Position numbers and translations under genes: made by a program. A stretch of DNA of 64,000 bases from Clostridium lundense DSM 17049 (GTDB lineage: Bacteria; Bacillota; Clostridia; Clostridiales; Clostridiaceae): NCBI RefSeq assembly GCF_000619945.1, contig NZ_JHVC01000001.1, positions 496,001 to 560,000 of the forward strand, written 5' to 3'. Shown piece by piece: positions 25,457-33,411 of the stretch. Each line of letters opens with the position of its first letter. Positions within the stretch are counted from its first letter, which is position 1. A model generated the notes under the pieces. It made no database searches and was not told the DNA's origin. It saw only the letters and a list, made by a program, of their open reading frames with translations.

Positions 25457-26467
25457 ATGCGAAAGGTAAAAAGGATACTTACAAGTTTCTTGATTTTACT
25501 GGTTATGATAGTTGGAATTTACTCTTATTATAGATCTGTAGTAAATCATCCTTTCAAAGATAAAGGAAAAGATATAGGGGTTATTGTTAATAATGGTGAT
25601 AGTTTATATAAGGTATTAAATTCTTTAGATAATAAAAAAGAAATAAAGAATTTAATTTTAATAAAAACTTATATAAAAAGAAATAATTTAAATACTACTA
25701 TTAAACCAGGAAATTATCAGATAAGCTCTGACGTAACCTTGAAAGAACTTATGATAGATTTAAATAAGGGGATTTTTAATAAGAATCTAGTAAAAGTTAC
25801 TATTCCAGAAGGATATGATATAGAAAAAATTGCTTTACTATTGGAAGAAAAAGATATAATAAAAAAAGAGGAATTCCTACAAAGTTGTAGAGAATTTCCT
25901 CTTCCACGTTATATAAAGAATGTAGGTAATAGAAAATATAATTTAGAAGGATATTTATTTCCAGATACCTATGAATTAGTTAAAGGTATGCAAGGAAAAG
26001 ATATTATTGATATTATGTATAATAGATTTAATAGGTCTATTAATGAACTAAGAAATAAGTACAGCATAGATGATAATAAAATTGATACAATAATAACAAT
26101 GGCATCTATGGTAGAAAGAGAAGCTGAAAGAGATGAAGAAAGAGGAAAAGTAGCTTCTGTGTTTTATAATAGAATAAATATAGGGATGAAAATGGAATCT
26201 TGTGCTACAGTGCTATATGCTCTAGGAAAGCACAAAAACAAATTATACTATAGTGATTTGAAAATAAAATCCCCATATAATACGTATATTATTAAGGGCT
26301 TTCCTCCAGGACCAATATGTAGTCCAGGTATATCATCTATAAAGGCAGCTATAAATCCAGATAAGACAAATTATTTGTATTTTGTATCTTATAATAATGG
26401 AACTCATTTCTTTACAAGAGATTATAAAGAGTTTTTGAAGGTGAAAAAACAAACTCAAGGGAATTAG
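25457..26467 (+). CDS. mltG: Endolytic murein transglycosylase MltG (YceG-like)
   Basis: 336 residues from ATG 25457, seven bases after GGAGGGGG; an ATG at 25445 overlaps that site. One N-terminal membrane helix (about 9-26) is followed by a LysM-like region and the YceG domain, with the catalytic glutamate in M-A-S-M-V-E-R-E-A and the late S-P-Y-N-T-Y and G-P-I-C-S-P-G motifs. It cuts nascent glycan strands and sets their length. In Bacillus the same spot is yrrL, followed by yrrM, as here. Confidence 0.93.
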   Translation: MRKVKRILTSFLILLVMIVGIYSYYRSVVNHPFKDKGKDIGVIVNNGDSLYKVLNSLDNKKEIKNLILIKTYIKRNNLNTTIKPGNYQISSDVTLKELMIDLNKGIFNKNLVKVTIPEGYDIEKIALLLEEKDIIKKEEFLQSCREFPLPRYIKNVGNRKYNLEGYLFPDTYELVKGMQGKDIIDIMYNRFNRSINELRNKYSIDDNKIDTIITMASMVEREAERDEERGKVASVFYNRINIGMKMESCATVLYALGKHKNKLYYSDLKIKSPYNTYIIKGFPPGPICSPGISSIKAAINPDKTNYLYFVSYNNGTHFFTRDYKEFLKVKKQTQGN

Positions 26468-26492
26468 TTTCTTTTAAGCTAGGAGGTTGTAA

Positions 26493-27140
26493 ATGAGCGG
26501 TATTACTTATGACTACATGGAGGAATATATTAGAGGGCTTATAAAGGAAAGTAACCCAATACTTAAGGAATTGGAAGAGTATGCTCATAAAAATAATGTT
26601 CCAATAATACAAAAAGAAGTTGGAAAATTTTTGGAACTTATGATAAATATAAAAAGGCCAAAAAAAATATTAGAATTGGGTACTGCTATAGGTTACTCAG
26701 CTATTTTAATGAAAACAGCTTGTATTGAAGACTGTGAAATAGTAACCGTAGAAAGAGATCAGGATATGATAAACTTAGCACAGAATAATATAGAGAAGTA
26801 TGGAGTTTCTAAGGATATAAAAATAGTTCAAGGTGATTGTTTAGATGTACTAGAAAATCTTCAAGGTGAATTTGATTTAATATTTATGGATGCAGGTAAG
26901 GGACATTATAATCATTTTCTTCCCCATTGTTTAAGACTTTTAAATAAAGATGGAGTTATTGTGGCAGATAATGTGCTTTTTAGGGGAATGATAGCTTCAA
27001 ATGAGTTAGTTAAAAGAAGAAAGATAACTATTGTAAAAAGAATGAGAAAATTCTTGGAAATGGTATCAGAGGATGAATTTATAACCTCTGTAATTCCAAT
27101 GGGTGATGGAATAGCAGTTATCACAAGGAGGGAGAAATAA
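26493..27140 (+). CDS. O-methyltransferase (YrrM/TrmR-like)
   Basis: 215 residues, a class I SAM methyltransferase of the catechol-O-methyltransferase type, with L-E-L-G-T-A-I-G-Y-S as motif I, D-L-I-F-M-D-A-G-K-G in the metal-binding region and V-I-V-A-D-N-V-L-F-R-G. Bacillus YrrM (TrmR) methylates 5-hydroxyuridine in tRNA to mo5U, and a U32 peptidase-family protein neighbours it, as here, so a tRNA wobble-modification role is plausible (inference by homology and context). Its final TAA overlaps the start of the next gene by one base. Confidence 0.85.
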   Translation: MSGITYDYMEEYIRGLIKESNPILKELEEYAHKNNVPIIQKEVGKFLELMINIKRPKKILELGTAIGYSAILMKTACIEDCEIVTVERDQDMINLAQNNIEKYGVSKDIKIVQGDCLDVLENLQGEFDLIFMDAGKGHYNHFLPHCLRLLNKDGVIVADNVLFRGMIASNELVKRRKITIVKRMRKFLEMVSEDEFITSVIPMGDGIAVITRREK

Positions 27141-28363
27141 TGAATAAACCGGAAGTATTAGCACCAGCTGGAAGTTTGGAAAAGTTAAAGACTGCCATAA
27201 TATTTGGAGCAGATGCTGTATATCTTGGAGGAAGTAAATTAAATTTAAGAGCTTTTGCAGATAATTTCAGTGATGAGGAATTAAAGGAAGGTATAGAATT
27301 TGCTCATGATAGAGGAAGAAAAGTATATATAACTTTAAATGTCTTTCCTCACAATGAAGATTTAAAAGGATTAGAAGAATATTTAATTAAGTTATATAGT
27401 TTAAATGTAGACGCCATTATAGTATCTGATCCAGGTATAATAATGACTGCAAGAGAGGTAGTACCAAATTTAGAGATACATTTAAGTACTCAGGCAAATA
27501 ACGTAAACTGGAAATCAGCAATATTTTGGTATAATGCAGGAGTAAAAAGGATAGTTTTAGCAAGAGAAATGTCTTTAGAAGAAATAAAGGAAATAAGAGA
27601 AAAGTTACCACAGGACTGTGATATAGAAGCTTTTGTTCATGGTTCAATGTGTATGTCTTATTCAGGAAGATGTTTACTATCCAATTATATGACAGGAAGA
27701 GATTCAAATAGAGGGCAATGTGCTCAACCTTGTAGATATAAATACTTTTTAGTAGAAGAGAAAAGACCTAATCAGTACTTCCCAGTAAATGAGGATGAAA
27801 AAGGGACTTATATATTTAATTCAAAGGATTTATGTATGATAGAACACATACCAGAGCTAGTCAATGCTGGAATTAATTCCTTTAAGATTGAAGGAAGAAT
27901 GAAAAGTGCATATTATGTAGCAGCGGTTGTAAAATCTTACAGGGAAGCAGTAGATAGTTATTTTGATAATCCTGAAAAGTATGTGTTCAAAAAACAATGG
28001 ATGAATAATTTATTAAGAACAAGTCATAGAGCTTATTACACAGGATTTTATTTTGGTGATAAGGATAGTCAAATATATGAAAATTCCTCATACATAAGAG
28101 ATTTTGATATAGTTGGTGTGGTAAAAGGCTACAATAAGGAATCAAAAGAAGCAATTATTGAGCAAAGAAATAAAATCTTTGAAGGAGATACTGTAGAAGT
28201 ATTAAGACCTATGGGAGATAATTTTGAAGTTAAACTAAATAATCTTAAAGATGAGAATGGTAATACTATAGAGGCAACTCCTGTGGCTCAAATGATATAT
28301 ACAGCAAAGACAGATTTAGAACTTAAGAAAAACGATATGCTAATAAAAAGTAAAGAAAAATAA
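27140..28363 (+). CDS. Peptidase U32 family protein (YrrO/TrhP-like)
   Basis: 407 residues with the U32 signature around E-A-F-V-H-G-S-M-C-M-S-Y-S-G-R-C-L-L-S and the N-terminal A-P-A-G-S-L-E-K-L-K. Conserved cysteines, C-M/C in that block and C-A-Q-P-C downstream, suit the Fe-S-dependent prephenate-using TrhP group that makes 5-hydroxyuridine in tRNA, which fits the adjacent YrrM-like methyltransferase. The historical protease label is probably misleading. It starts on the last base of the preceding gene, so the two are coupled. Confidence 0.88.
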   Translation: MNKPEVLAPAGSLEKLKTAIIFGADAVYLGGSKLNLRAFADNFSDEELKEGIEFAHDRGRKVYITLNVFPHNEDLKGLEEYLIKLYSLNVDAIIVSDPGIIMTAREVVPNLEIHLSTQANNVNWKSAIFWYNAGVKRIVLAREMSLEEIKEIREKLPQDCDIEAFVHGSMCMSYSGRCLLSNYMTGRDSNRGQCAQPCRYKYFLVEEKRPNQYFPVNEDEKGTYIFNSKDLCMIEHIPELVNAGINSFKIEGRMKSAYYVAAVVKSYREAVDSYFDNPEKYVFKKQWMNNLLRTSHRAYYTGFYFGDKDSQIYENSSYIRDFDIVGVVKGYNKESKEAIIEQRNKIFEGDTVEVLRPMGDNFEVKLNNLKDENGNTIEATPVAQMIYTAKTDLELKKNDMLIKSKEK

Positions 28364-28394
28364 TTATTATATTAAGGGGGAAAAATAAAGTATT

Positions 28395-29021
28395 ATGAAG
28401 CGTCCAATTCTTATAGGTATAACAGGTGGAACAGGTTCTGGAAAGAGTACTATTGCAAAAGAAATTTATAAAAAATTTAATGAAGATTGTATAGCGATGA
28501 TAGAGCAAGATTCCTATTATAAGGATCAAAGTCATTTATCTTTTGATGAAAGAACTAAAACTAATTATGATCATCCAGATGCTTTTGATACTGTTCTTTT
28601 AGTAAATCATTTAAAAATGTTATTACAGGGAAAAGAAATAGAAAAACCTATTTATGATTTCGAAAAACATAATAGAAAAATTGAAAATATAAAAGTTCAA
28701 CCCAGAGATATAATAATTGTAGAAGGCATTTTAGTTTTAGAAGAAAAGGATTTAAGGGATTTATTAGATATAAAGATTTATGTGGATACAGATGCGGATG
28801 TAAGAATAATAAGAAGATTGGTAAGGGATATAAACGAAAGAGGCAGAACAGTAGATTCTGTTATTAATCAATATCTAAATGTAGTAAGACCTATGCATAT
28901 GCAATTCATCGAACCTAGTAAAAGATATGCAGATATAATAATACCTGAAGGTGGTCATAATAAAGTGGCCATTGACGTAATAGTAGGTAACATTAGGCAA
29001 CTACTTCAATATGGAGAATAA
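28395..29021 (+). CDS. udk: Uridine kinase
   Basis: 208 residues. P-loop G-I-T-G-G-T-G-S-G-K-S-T is at residues 8-19; D-x-D-x-Y-Y-K-D-Q-type substrate motif appears as Q-D-S-Y-Y-K-D-Q; and Y-D-H-P-D-A-F-D and R-R-L-V-R-D-I-N-E-R-G-R follow. It phosphorylates uridine and cytidine in pyrimidine salvage. It follows the U32 gene in the same order as yrrO-udk of Bacillus and ends in a hairpin that overlaps the leader of the next gene. Confidence 0.94.
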   Translation: MKRPILIGITGGTGSGKSTIAKEIYKKFNEDCIAMIEQDSYYKDQSHLSFDERTKTNYDHPDAFDTVLLVNHLKMLLQGKEIEKPIYDFEKHNRKIENIKVQPRDIIIVEGILVLEEKDLRDLLDIKIYVDTDADVRIIRRLVRDINERGRTVDSVINQYLNVVRPMHMQFIEPSKRYADIIIPEGGHNKVAIDVIVGNIRQLLQYGE

Positions 29022-29032
29022 TAGGAATAAAA

Positions 29033-29078
29033 TACCTCACTTTGGCTAAAATTATAGTTGAAAGTGAGGTACTTTTTT
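29033..29078 (+). terminator. Terminator/attenuator between udk and the PBP gene
   Basis: TACCTCACTTT (29033-29043) pairs with AAAGTGAGGTA (29061-29071), followed by CTTTTTTAT. The right arm contains the GTGAGGT ribosome site of the next gene, and the T tract touches its start codon, so the same hairpin could both end udk transcription and mask translation of the PBP. Confidence 0.8.
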
Positions 29079-30731
29079 ATGTTTAAAAAAAGATGTTATA
29101 TTATTTTTTTTGTGTTTATAATTTGCTTTTCTATATTAGCTACACAAATGGTAAATCTTCAGTATAAGAAAGCTGATGAATTAAGTGTTATAGCAGATTC
29201 TCAATATAAATATAGGGAAAATAAGGAAGAATTGAATTATAAGTTATTGGATTGTAATGGAAAAGATCTATTAGAGTATAAAAAAAAATATAAGGCTGTA
29301 ATAATACCTAATATATTTATTAAAAATAACATGGATACAGACTATGAAGAATTTTTAAAGTTATTATACATATTAAAAAGTTATAATAGTGATTATGATC
29401 TTACAGATAAAAAATATCTATCCAGTAGTCAAAAATTGTATTTTGATATTGATAAGGTTACCTATGAAAAGCTAAAAGAAATAAAAGGTATAAAAGGATT
29501 TTATGCTTTTGAATATTCTCAGGTAGATAGAAATGAAGCTTGGAATATAGAAAATATGATTACAAGTATTAAAAGTTCAAGTGATAATTCTTTTAAGAAT
29601 AAGAATTCTTTAGAGATGTATTTATATAATAAACTAAAAAACAATAAAATACCTCAAATAGATTTCAATATTGATATAGATGGAAATATAACAGAAAGCA
29701 AAGAAGAAGTTTTAAATAATAATAATAACATAAGATTAACTATAGATAAAAATCTACAAGAAAATATAAAAGAAATGTTGAACAGTAAATATAATAAGTA
29801 TGAACAAATTGGCGTAATACTAATGGAAAATGATACGGGAAAAATTAGGGCAATGGTGCAAAAAGATGATACATTACCTAATGTTAATATAGGTGCTGAA
29901 ACTTTAAATGGTTTTTTCCCCGGATCAATATTTAAAACTATAGTTTTAGAGGGAGCTTTAGAAAGAGGAGATATATCATTACAAGATAAATTTATTTGTA
30001 AAGGAACTCATGAAAATAGAAAAAATAAAGAAACAAAAAATCATGGAACACTGTCTTTAGAAGAAGCTTTTGTAGTCTCATGTAATGATATTTATACGCA
30101 ACTAGGAATAAAAATAGGATCTGAAAAAATATGTGAATTATCCGAAAGGCAAGGACTTTTTAAAAAGGTAATTGGAATGGATAGAGAACAAAGTGGAGAT
30201 TTAGAGATAAAGAATCCTAAAGCGGAAGATGGAAGTTTAGGTATAACCTCCATAGGTCAAAATATAAGAATAACTCCCTTAGAAGCGATAAGTATAGTAA
30301 ATACTGTTGTTAATAACGGAAAATATATAAGGCCTAATATTATAGATAGCTATGTTGATAGTAATAATGTAGAGATGGAAAAAGTGCGAAAGGAAGAAAG
30401 GCAAGTATTATCAATAGATACAGCCAATAAGTTAAAACAAACAATGAAAAAAGTTGTAGATCAGGGTACAGGAATAGCTGCTGCAGTTCCAGGAGTACAG
30501 ATTGGTGGAAAGACTGGTTCTACAGAGAGGATTGAAATTATTAAAAATAAAGATAATAAAGATGAAAAAAAACAATATTCAGATGGATGGTTTATAGGAT
30601 ACTTTAAATGGGATAATAGATATTACTCTATGGTAGTGTTTGTAAAGAATATAGATAAAAATTTAGAAAGTGGTGGGACCACTGCAGCACCTGTATTTAA
30701 AGATGTTGTAGAAAAAGTTATAAAAAAATAA
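29079..30731 (+). CDS. Class B penicillin-binding protein (transpeptidase)
   Basis: 550 residues from ATG 29079; an upstream TTG at 29058 is within the hairpin and rejected. One N-terminal membrane anchor (about residues 5-22), a divergent middle region, then a transpeptidase domain with S-I-F-K (SxxK, the active serine, in F-F-P-G-S-I-F-K-T), S-C-N (SxN) and K-T-G-S (KTG). No transglycosylase domain, so class B. In this neighbourhood Bacillus has pbpI after udk. Sequence between residues 30 and 230 is poorly conserved. Function: peptide cross-linking of peptidoglycan, perhaps in sporulation given sigK next door. Confidence 0.88.
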   Translation: MFKKRCYIIFFVFIICFSILATQMVNLQYKKADELSVIADSQYKYRENKEELNYKLLDCNGKDLLEYKKKYKAVIIPNIFIKNNMDTDYEEFLKLLYILKSYNSDYDLTDKKYLSSSQKLYFDIDKVTYEKLKEIKGIKGFYAFEYSQVDRNEAWNIENMITSIKSSSDNSFKNKNSLEMYLYNKLKNNKIPQIDFNIDIDGNITESKEEVLNNNNNIRLTIDKNLQENIKEMLNSKYNKYEQIGVILMENDTGKIRAMVQKDDTLPNVNIGAETLNGFFPGSIFKTIVLEGALERGDISLQDKFICKGTHENRKNKETKNHGTLSLEEAFVVSCNDIYTQLGIKIGSEKICELSERQGLFKKVIGMDREQSGDLEIKNPKAEDGSLGITSIGQNIRITPLEAISIVNTVVNNGKYIRPNIIDSYVDSNNVEMEKVRKEERQVLSIDTANKLKQTMKKVVDQGTGIAAAVPGVQIGGKTGSTERIEIIKNKDNKDEKKQYSDGWFIGYFKWDNRYYSMVVFVKNIDKNLESGGTTAAPVFKDVVEKVIKK

Positions 30732-30807
30732 ATAATATTCATATAGACATGCACTTTTATAAAAAAAAATCATATTATATTAATAAGCACTATTTGGAGG
30801 AACTACT

Positions 30808-31506
30808 GTGTTTCTAGTAAATTGTTTATTAAATATAATCGGTGATAGTATTTTTTTGACAGCCTATGTTACAGGTAACAATTCTTTTCCACAACCATTA
30901 GATGAAGAAGAAGAAAAATATTATTTAAATAAACTAAAAGAAGGGGATGCTTTAGCAAAAAGTGTTTTAGTTGAAAGAAATTTAAGATTAGTAGCTCATA
31001 TAGTTAAGAAATATTCTTACCCAGGAAAAGATGTAGACGATTTAATATCCATTGGTACTGTAGGATTAATTAAGGCTATAGATTCATTTAATAGCGACAA
31101 GGGTACGAGACTTGCTACTTATGCAGCAAAGTGTATAGAAAATGAGATATTAATGCTAATTAGAAGTAATAAAAAGATAAAGGGAGAAGTATATCTACAA
31201 GATCCAATTGGTATAGATAAAGAAGGAAATGAAATTTCTTTAATGGATGTTTTAAGCAGTGAAGAAGATTCTATAACTGAAATAGTAGAAAATAAGATAC
31301 AAATAAAAAAATTATATAATAAGATTTGCACATGTCTTCAAAATAGAGAAAGATCGGTTATTGAAATGAGATATGGTTTAGTGGATGGTAAGGCAAAAAC
31401 TCAACGGGAAATAGCAGCACTACTTGGTATATCGAGATCTTATGTATCTAGGATAGAAAAGAGAGCTCTAAAAAAACTTTATAGGGAAATGAATGGGAAA
31501 ATTTAA
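30808..31506 (+). CDS. sigK: RNA polymerase sporulation sigma factor SigK (pro-form)
   Basis: 232 residues with a GTG start behind GGAGGAA. Sigma-70 regions 2 (N-L-R-L-V-A-H-I-V-K-K-Y), 3 and 4 (Q-R-E-I-A-A-L-L-G-I-S-R-S-Y-V-S-R-I-E) are complete in one frame, so there is no skin prophage insertion. A hydrophobic N-terminal extension of about 20 residues precedes A-Y-V-T-G-N-N-S-F-P-Q-P-L, like the pro-sequence of Bacillus pro-sigma-K that is removed by SpoIVFB. Late mother-cell sigma factor; control by processing is thus likely. Confidence 0.93.
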   Translation: MFLVNCLLNIIGDSIFLTAYVTGNNSFPQPLDEEEEKYYLNKLKEGDALAKSVLVERNLRLVAHIVKKYSYPGKDVDDLISIGTVGLIKAIDSFNSDKGTRLATYAAKCIENEILMLIRSNKKIKGEVYLQDPIGIDKEGNEISLMDVLSSEEDSITEIVENKIQIKKLYNKICTCLQNRERSVIEMRYGLVDGKAKTQREIAALLGISRSYVSRIEKRALKKLYREMNGKI

Positions 31507-31768
31507 TATATATTTTGATATTATGGGAAATTTATTGTAAAATAAATATGAGATAGGATGAAAAAGAAATTATTACAATGTAAACTTTTGGGGTAAAATA
31601 AGGAAAAGTATTAAAATTAATCTAAAGTATACGAAATACTATAGTGGGTTATATTTTACTATATTGGTATAAGTTGCAACCCTAAAGATACCTAAAGGTA
31701 TAAACAAAGTTTTAAATATTAGAAAAACAAAGGATTATAAAGTTTACATATTAGAGAGGAGAAAGAAA

Positions 31769-32824
31769 TTGATATCATTAAATTCATTATTAGAAACTAC
31801 CGTTAGAGAAAAAGCATCAGATTTACATCTTACTGTAGGTGTAGCACCAACTATAAGAATCAATGGACAGCTAACTCATATAGGTAGTGAAAAACTAACT
31901 ACAACAGATACAGAAAATTATGTTAAAGAAATATTAGGGGATTTATATGAAGAATATTGTAATAAAGGGGAAATGGATACATCCTTCTCAGTAGGTGGAT
32001 TGGGTAGATTTAGGGTGAATATTTTTAAGCAAAGGGGAAGTGATGCTGCGGCTATTAGAGTGGTTGGACTAAAAATCCCAACTTTATCAGACTTAAGTTT
32101 TCCCCCTATAATAAGGGAGTTAACTACAAAACAAAGGGGATTAGTAATTGTTACAGGACCAACAGGCAGTGGTAAGAGTACTACCCTAGCAGCAATGATA
32201 AATGAAATAAATGCCACTAGAGCTGGGCATATAATAACTTTAGAAGACCCTATAGAATATTTACATAAGCATAATAAATCTATAATAAACCAAAGAGAAA
32301 TAGGAAAAGATACTAAAAGTTATGCAAATGCACTTAAATCTGTTTTAAGAGAAGATCCAGATGTTATATTGGTTGGGGAAATGAGGGATTTAGAAACAAT
32401 TTCTGTAGCTATAACTGCAGCTGAAACAGGACATTTAGTATTTTCAACATTACATACTATTGGAGCTGCTAAAACTGTTGATAGAATTATAGACGTTTTT
32501 CCACCTTATCAACAACAGCAAATTAAGGTTCAGCTGGCGGCAGTATTGAAAGGTGTAATATCTCAACAATTAATCCCAAAAATAAATGGAGATGGAAGAG
32601 TTGCTGCTCTTGAAATAATGATATCTACACCAGCTATTCAAAATATGATTAGGGAAGGAAAAACCTATCAAATAGAATCTTCTATACAAACAGGCTCGAA
32701 ATATGGTATGAAAACTATGGATATGTGTATAGCGGAAATGTATAAAAAAGGTTTAATATCTTATGACGATGCTATGAGTTATTCTGTTGACAGAGAAATG
32801 TTATCTAAGATAATTTCATTATAA
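31769..32824 (+). CDS. pilT: Type IV pilus retraction ATPase PilT
   Basis: 351 residues with a TTG start behind GAGAGGAG. Walker A is V-T-G-P-T-G-S-G-K-S-T; the Asp box, Walker B (D-V-I-L-V-G-E-M-R-D) and His box (T-G-H-L-V-F-S-T-L-H-T) are all intact, and A-x-E-I-M motif follows (A-L-E-I-M). PilT hexamers drive pilus retraction and twitching or gliding, as seen in clostridia. No other pilus genes are in view; a strong terminator follows, so it is monocistronic here. The 262-base upstream gap shows no recognised riboswitch. Confidence 0.93.
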   Translation: MISLNSLLETTVREKASDLHLTVGVAPTIRINGQLTHIGSEKLTTTDTENYVKEILGDLYEEYCNKGEMDTSFSVGGLGRFRVNIFKQRGSDAAAIRVVGLKIPTLSDLSFPPIIRELTTKQRGLVIVTGPTGSGKSTTLAAMINEINATRAGHIITLEDPIEYLHKHNKSIINQREIGKDTKSYANALKSVLREDPDVILVGEMRDLETISVAITAAETGHLVFSTLHTIGAAKTVDRIIDVFPPYQQQQIKVQLAAVLKGVISQQLIPKINGDGRVAALEIMISTPAIQNMIREGKTYQIESSIQTGSKYGMKTMDMCIAEMYKKGLISYDDAMSYSVDREMLSKIISL

Positions 32825-32837
32825 ATATGTCTAAAAT

Positions 32838-32866
32838 AAAAAGGGATCTATATAGATCCCTTTTTA
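32838..32866. terminator. Bidirectional terminator after pilT
   Basis: A fully self-complementary 28-base sequence (32838-32865) with A5 and T5 ends. On the plus strand it ends pilT; on the minus strand it lies immediately after the stop of the 46-codon gene at 32867. Confidence 0.9.
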
Positions 32867-33007
32867 TTAGAATATCATATAATCAAACATTTTTATGCAA
32901 AACTGATTAGATATCATGGCCTTACTTAGTTGTACATCTTTTTTCTTTTTATCACCATTAGTAGTAGAAGATATACTTATATTTTTTTTGTTTACATTAG
33001 ATTCCAT
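32867..33007 (-). CDS. Small protein of unknown function (46 aa)
   Basis: I do not recognise this protein. It is 46 residues, begins MESNVNKKNISIS, has a lysine run in the middle (D-K-K-K-K-D) and ends with an amphipathic stretch containing one cysteine (N-Q-F-C-I-K-M-F-D-Y-M-I-F). Support comes from context: AAAAGGAGG lies seven bases before the ATG, a sigma-A-like promoter (33176-33204) points at it, a bidirectional terminator follows, and a structured 160-base leader precedes it. No signal peptide or membrane helix. Confidence 0.7.
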   Translation of the reverse strand: MESNVNKKNISISSTTNGDKKKKDVQLSKAMISNQFCIKMFDYMIF

Positions 33008-33011
33008 GATA

Positions 33012-33146
33012 AATCCTCCTTTTATATATTTTGATGGTAAAAGGGAGGAATTTACCAGAAGGATTCGTCTTTTTTATGAAGCTTTCTTAGGTCAAAATAA
33101 TAGATCAGTTCGTAGCGCCTCATAAGGCTCTACCCCCTTTTCTGGT
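33012..33146 (-). promoter_or_regulatory. Riboswitch-like structured leader of the 46-aa gene
   Basis: Read on the minus strand. ACCAGAA (33146-33140) pairs with TTCTGGT (33060-33054), enclosing about 80 bases that include a hairpin with GTAG/CTAC and GCC/GGC pairs (33133-33112). The segment GGTAAA (33056-33051) shares its GGT with that closing helix and can instead pair with TTTACC (33041-33036). Between these lies TTCCTCCC TTTT, which is complementary to the AAAAGGAGGA ribosome site with one bulged C. The helices are mutually exclusive, the usual plan of a translational riboswitch. I cannot assign the aptamer to a known class. Confidence 0.6.
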
Positions 33147-33175
33147 TGCTTAAAGTTTAACAACTGTTTAATATA

Positions 33176-33204
33176 AGTATATCATATTATAAAAGTGTAT
33201 ACAA
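33176..33204 (-). promoter_or_regulatory. Promoter of the 46-aa minus-strand gene
   Basis: On the minus strand, TTGTAT (33204-33199), a 17-bp spacer and TATACT (33181-33176). The transcription start near 33169 would give a leader of about 160 bases. Confidence 0.65.
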
Positions 33205-33411
33205 AGTCTATAAAGTCCGATAAAAGGCATAATAAAAGGTTTATAAATGGATATATATAAATATATATTTGTATGCTTTAACTTTTATATATAAAGCTTA
33301 AAATTGGAATTTTATATAGTTTTCTATAAAATAATTAATTTTTTTACTTCAAGTGTATAGTAATTATGCAGTATTTATGCTAAAATAACTGTGAATTAGG
33401 GGGGAGTTAAA

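Noticed and set aside
30750..30778. Sigma-E promoter before sigK
   Set aside because: CATATTAT is a passable -10, but the -35 region is not convincing.
30808..31506. A skin-type prophage interruption of sigK
   Set aside because: The frame is complete through regions 2 to 4, with no recombinase gene or repeats.
31507..31768. c-di-GMP riboswitch ahead of pilT
   Set aside because: Pilus genes in clostridia can be under such switches, but the conserved c-di-GMP-I or -II cores are not present here.
32916..33125. Plus-strand open frame of 69 codons
   Set aside because: It is antisense to the 46-codon gene and its leader, has no ribosome site, and its composition (Phe/Ser/Leu-rich) is that of a reverse-complement shadow.
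33012..33146. Lysine, purine, TPP, SAM, yybP-ykoY or preQ1 riboswitch identity for the minus-strand leader
   Set aside because: Short stretches resemble parts of some of these (for example GTAGAG...GGCGC and GAACTGATC), but none of the full conserved cores fits.
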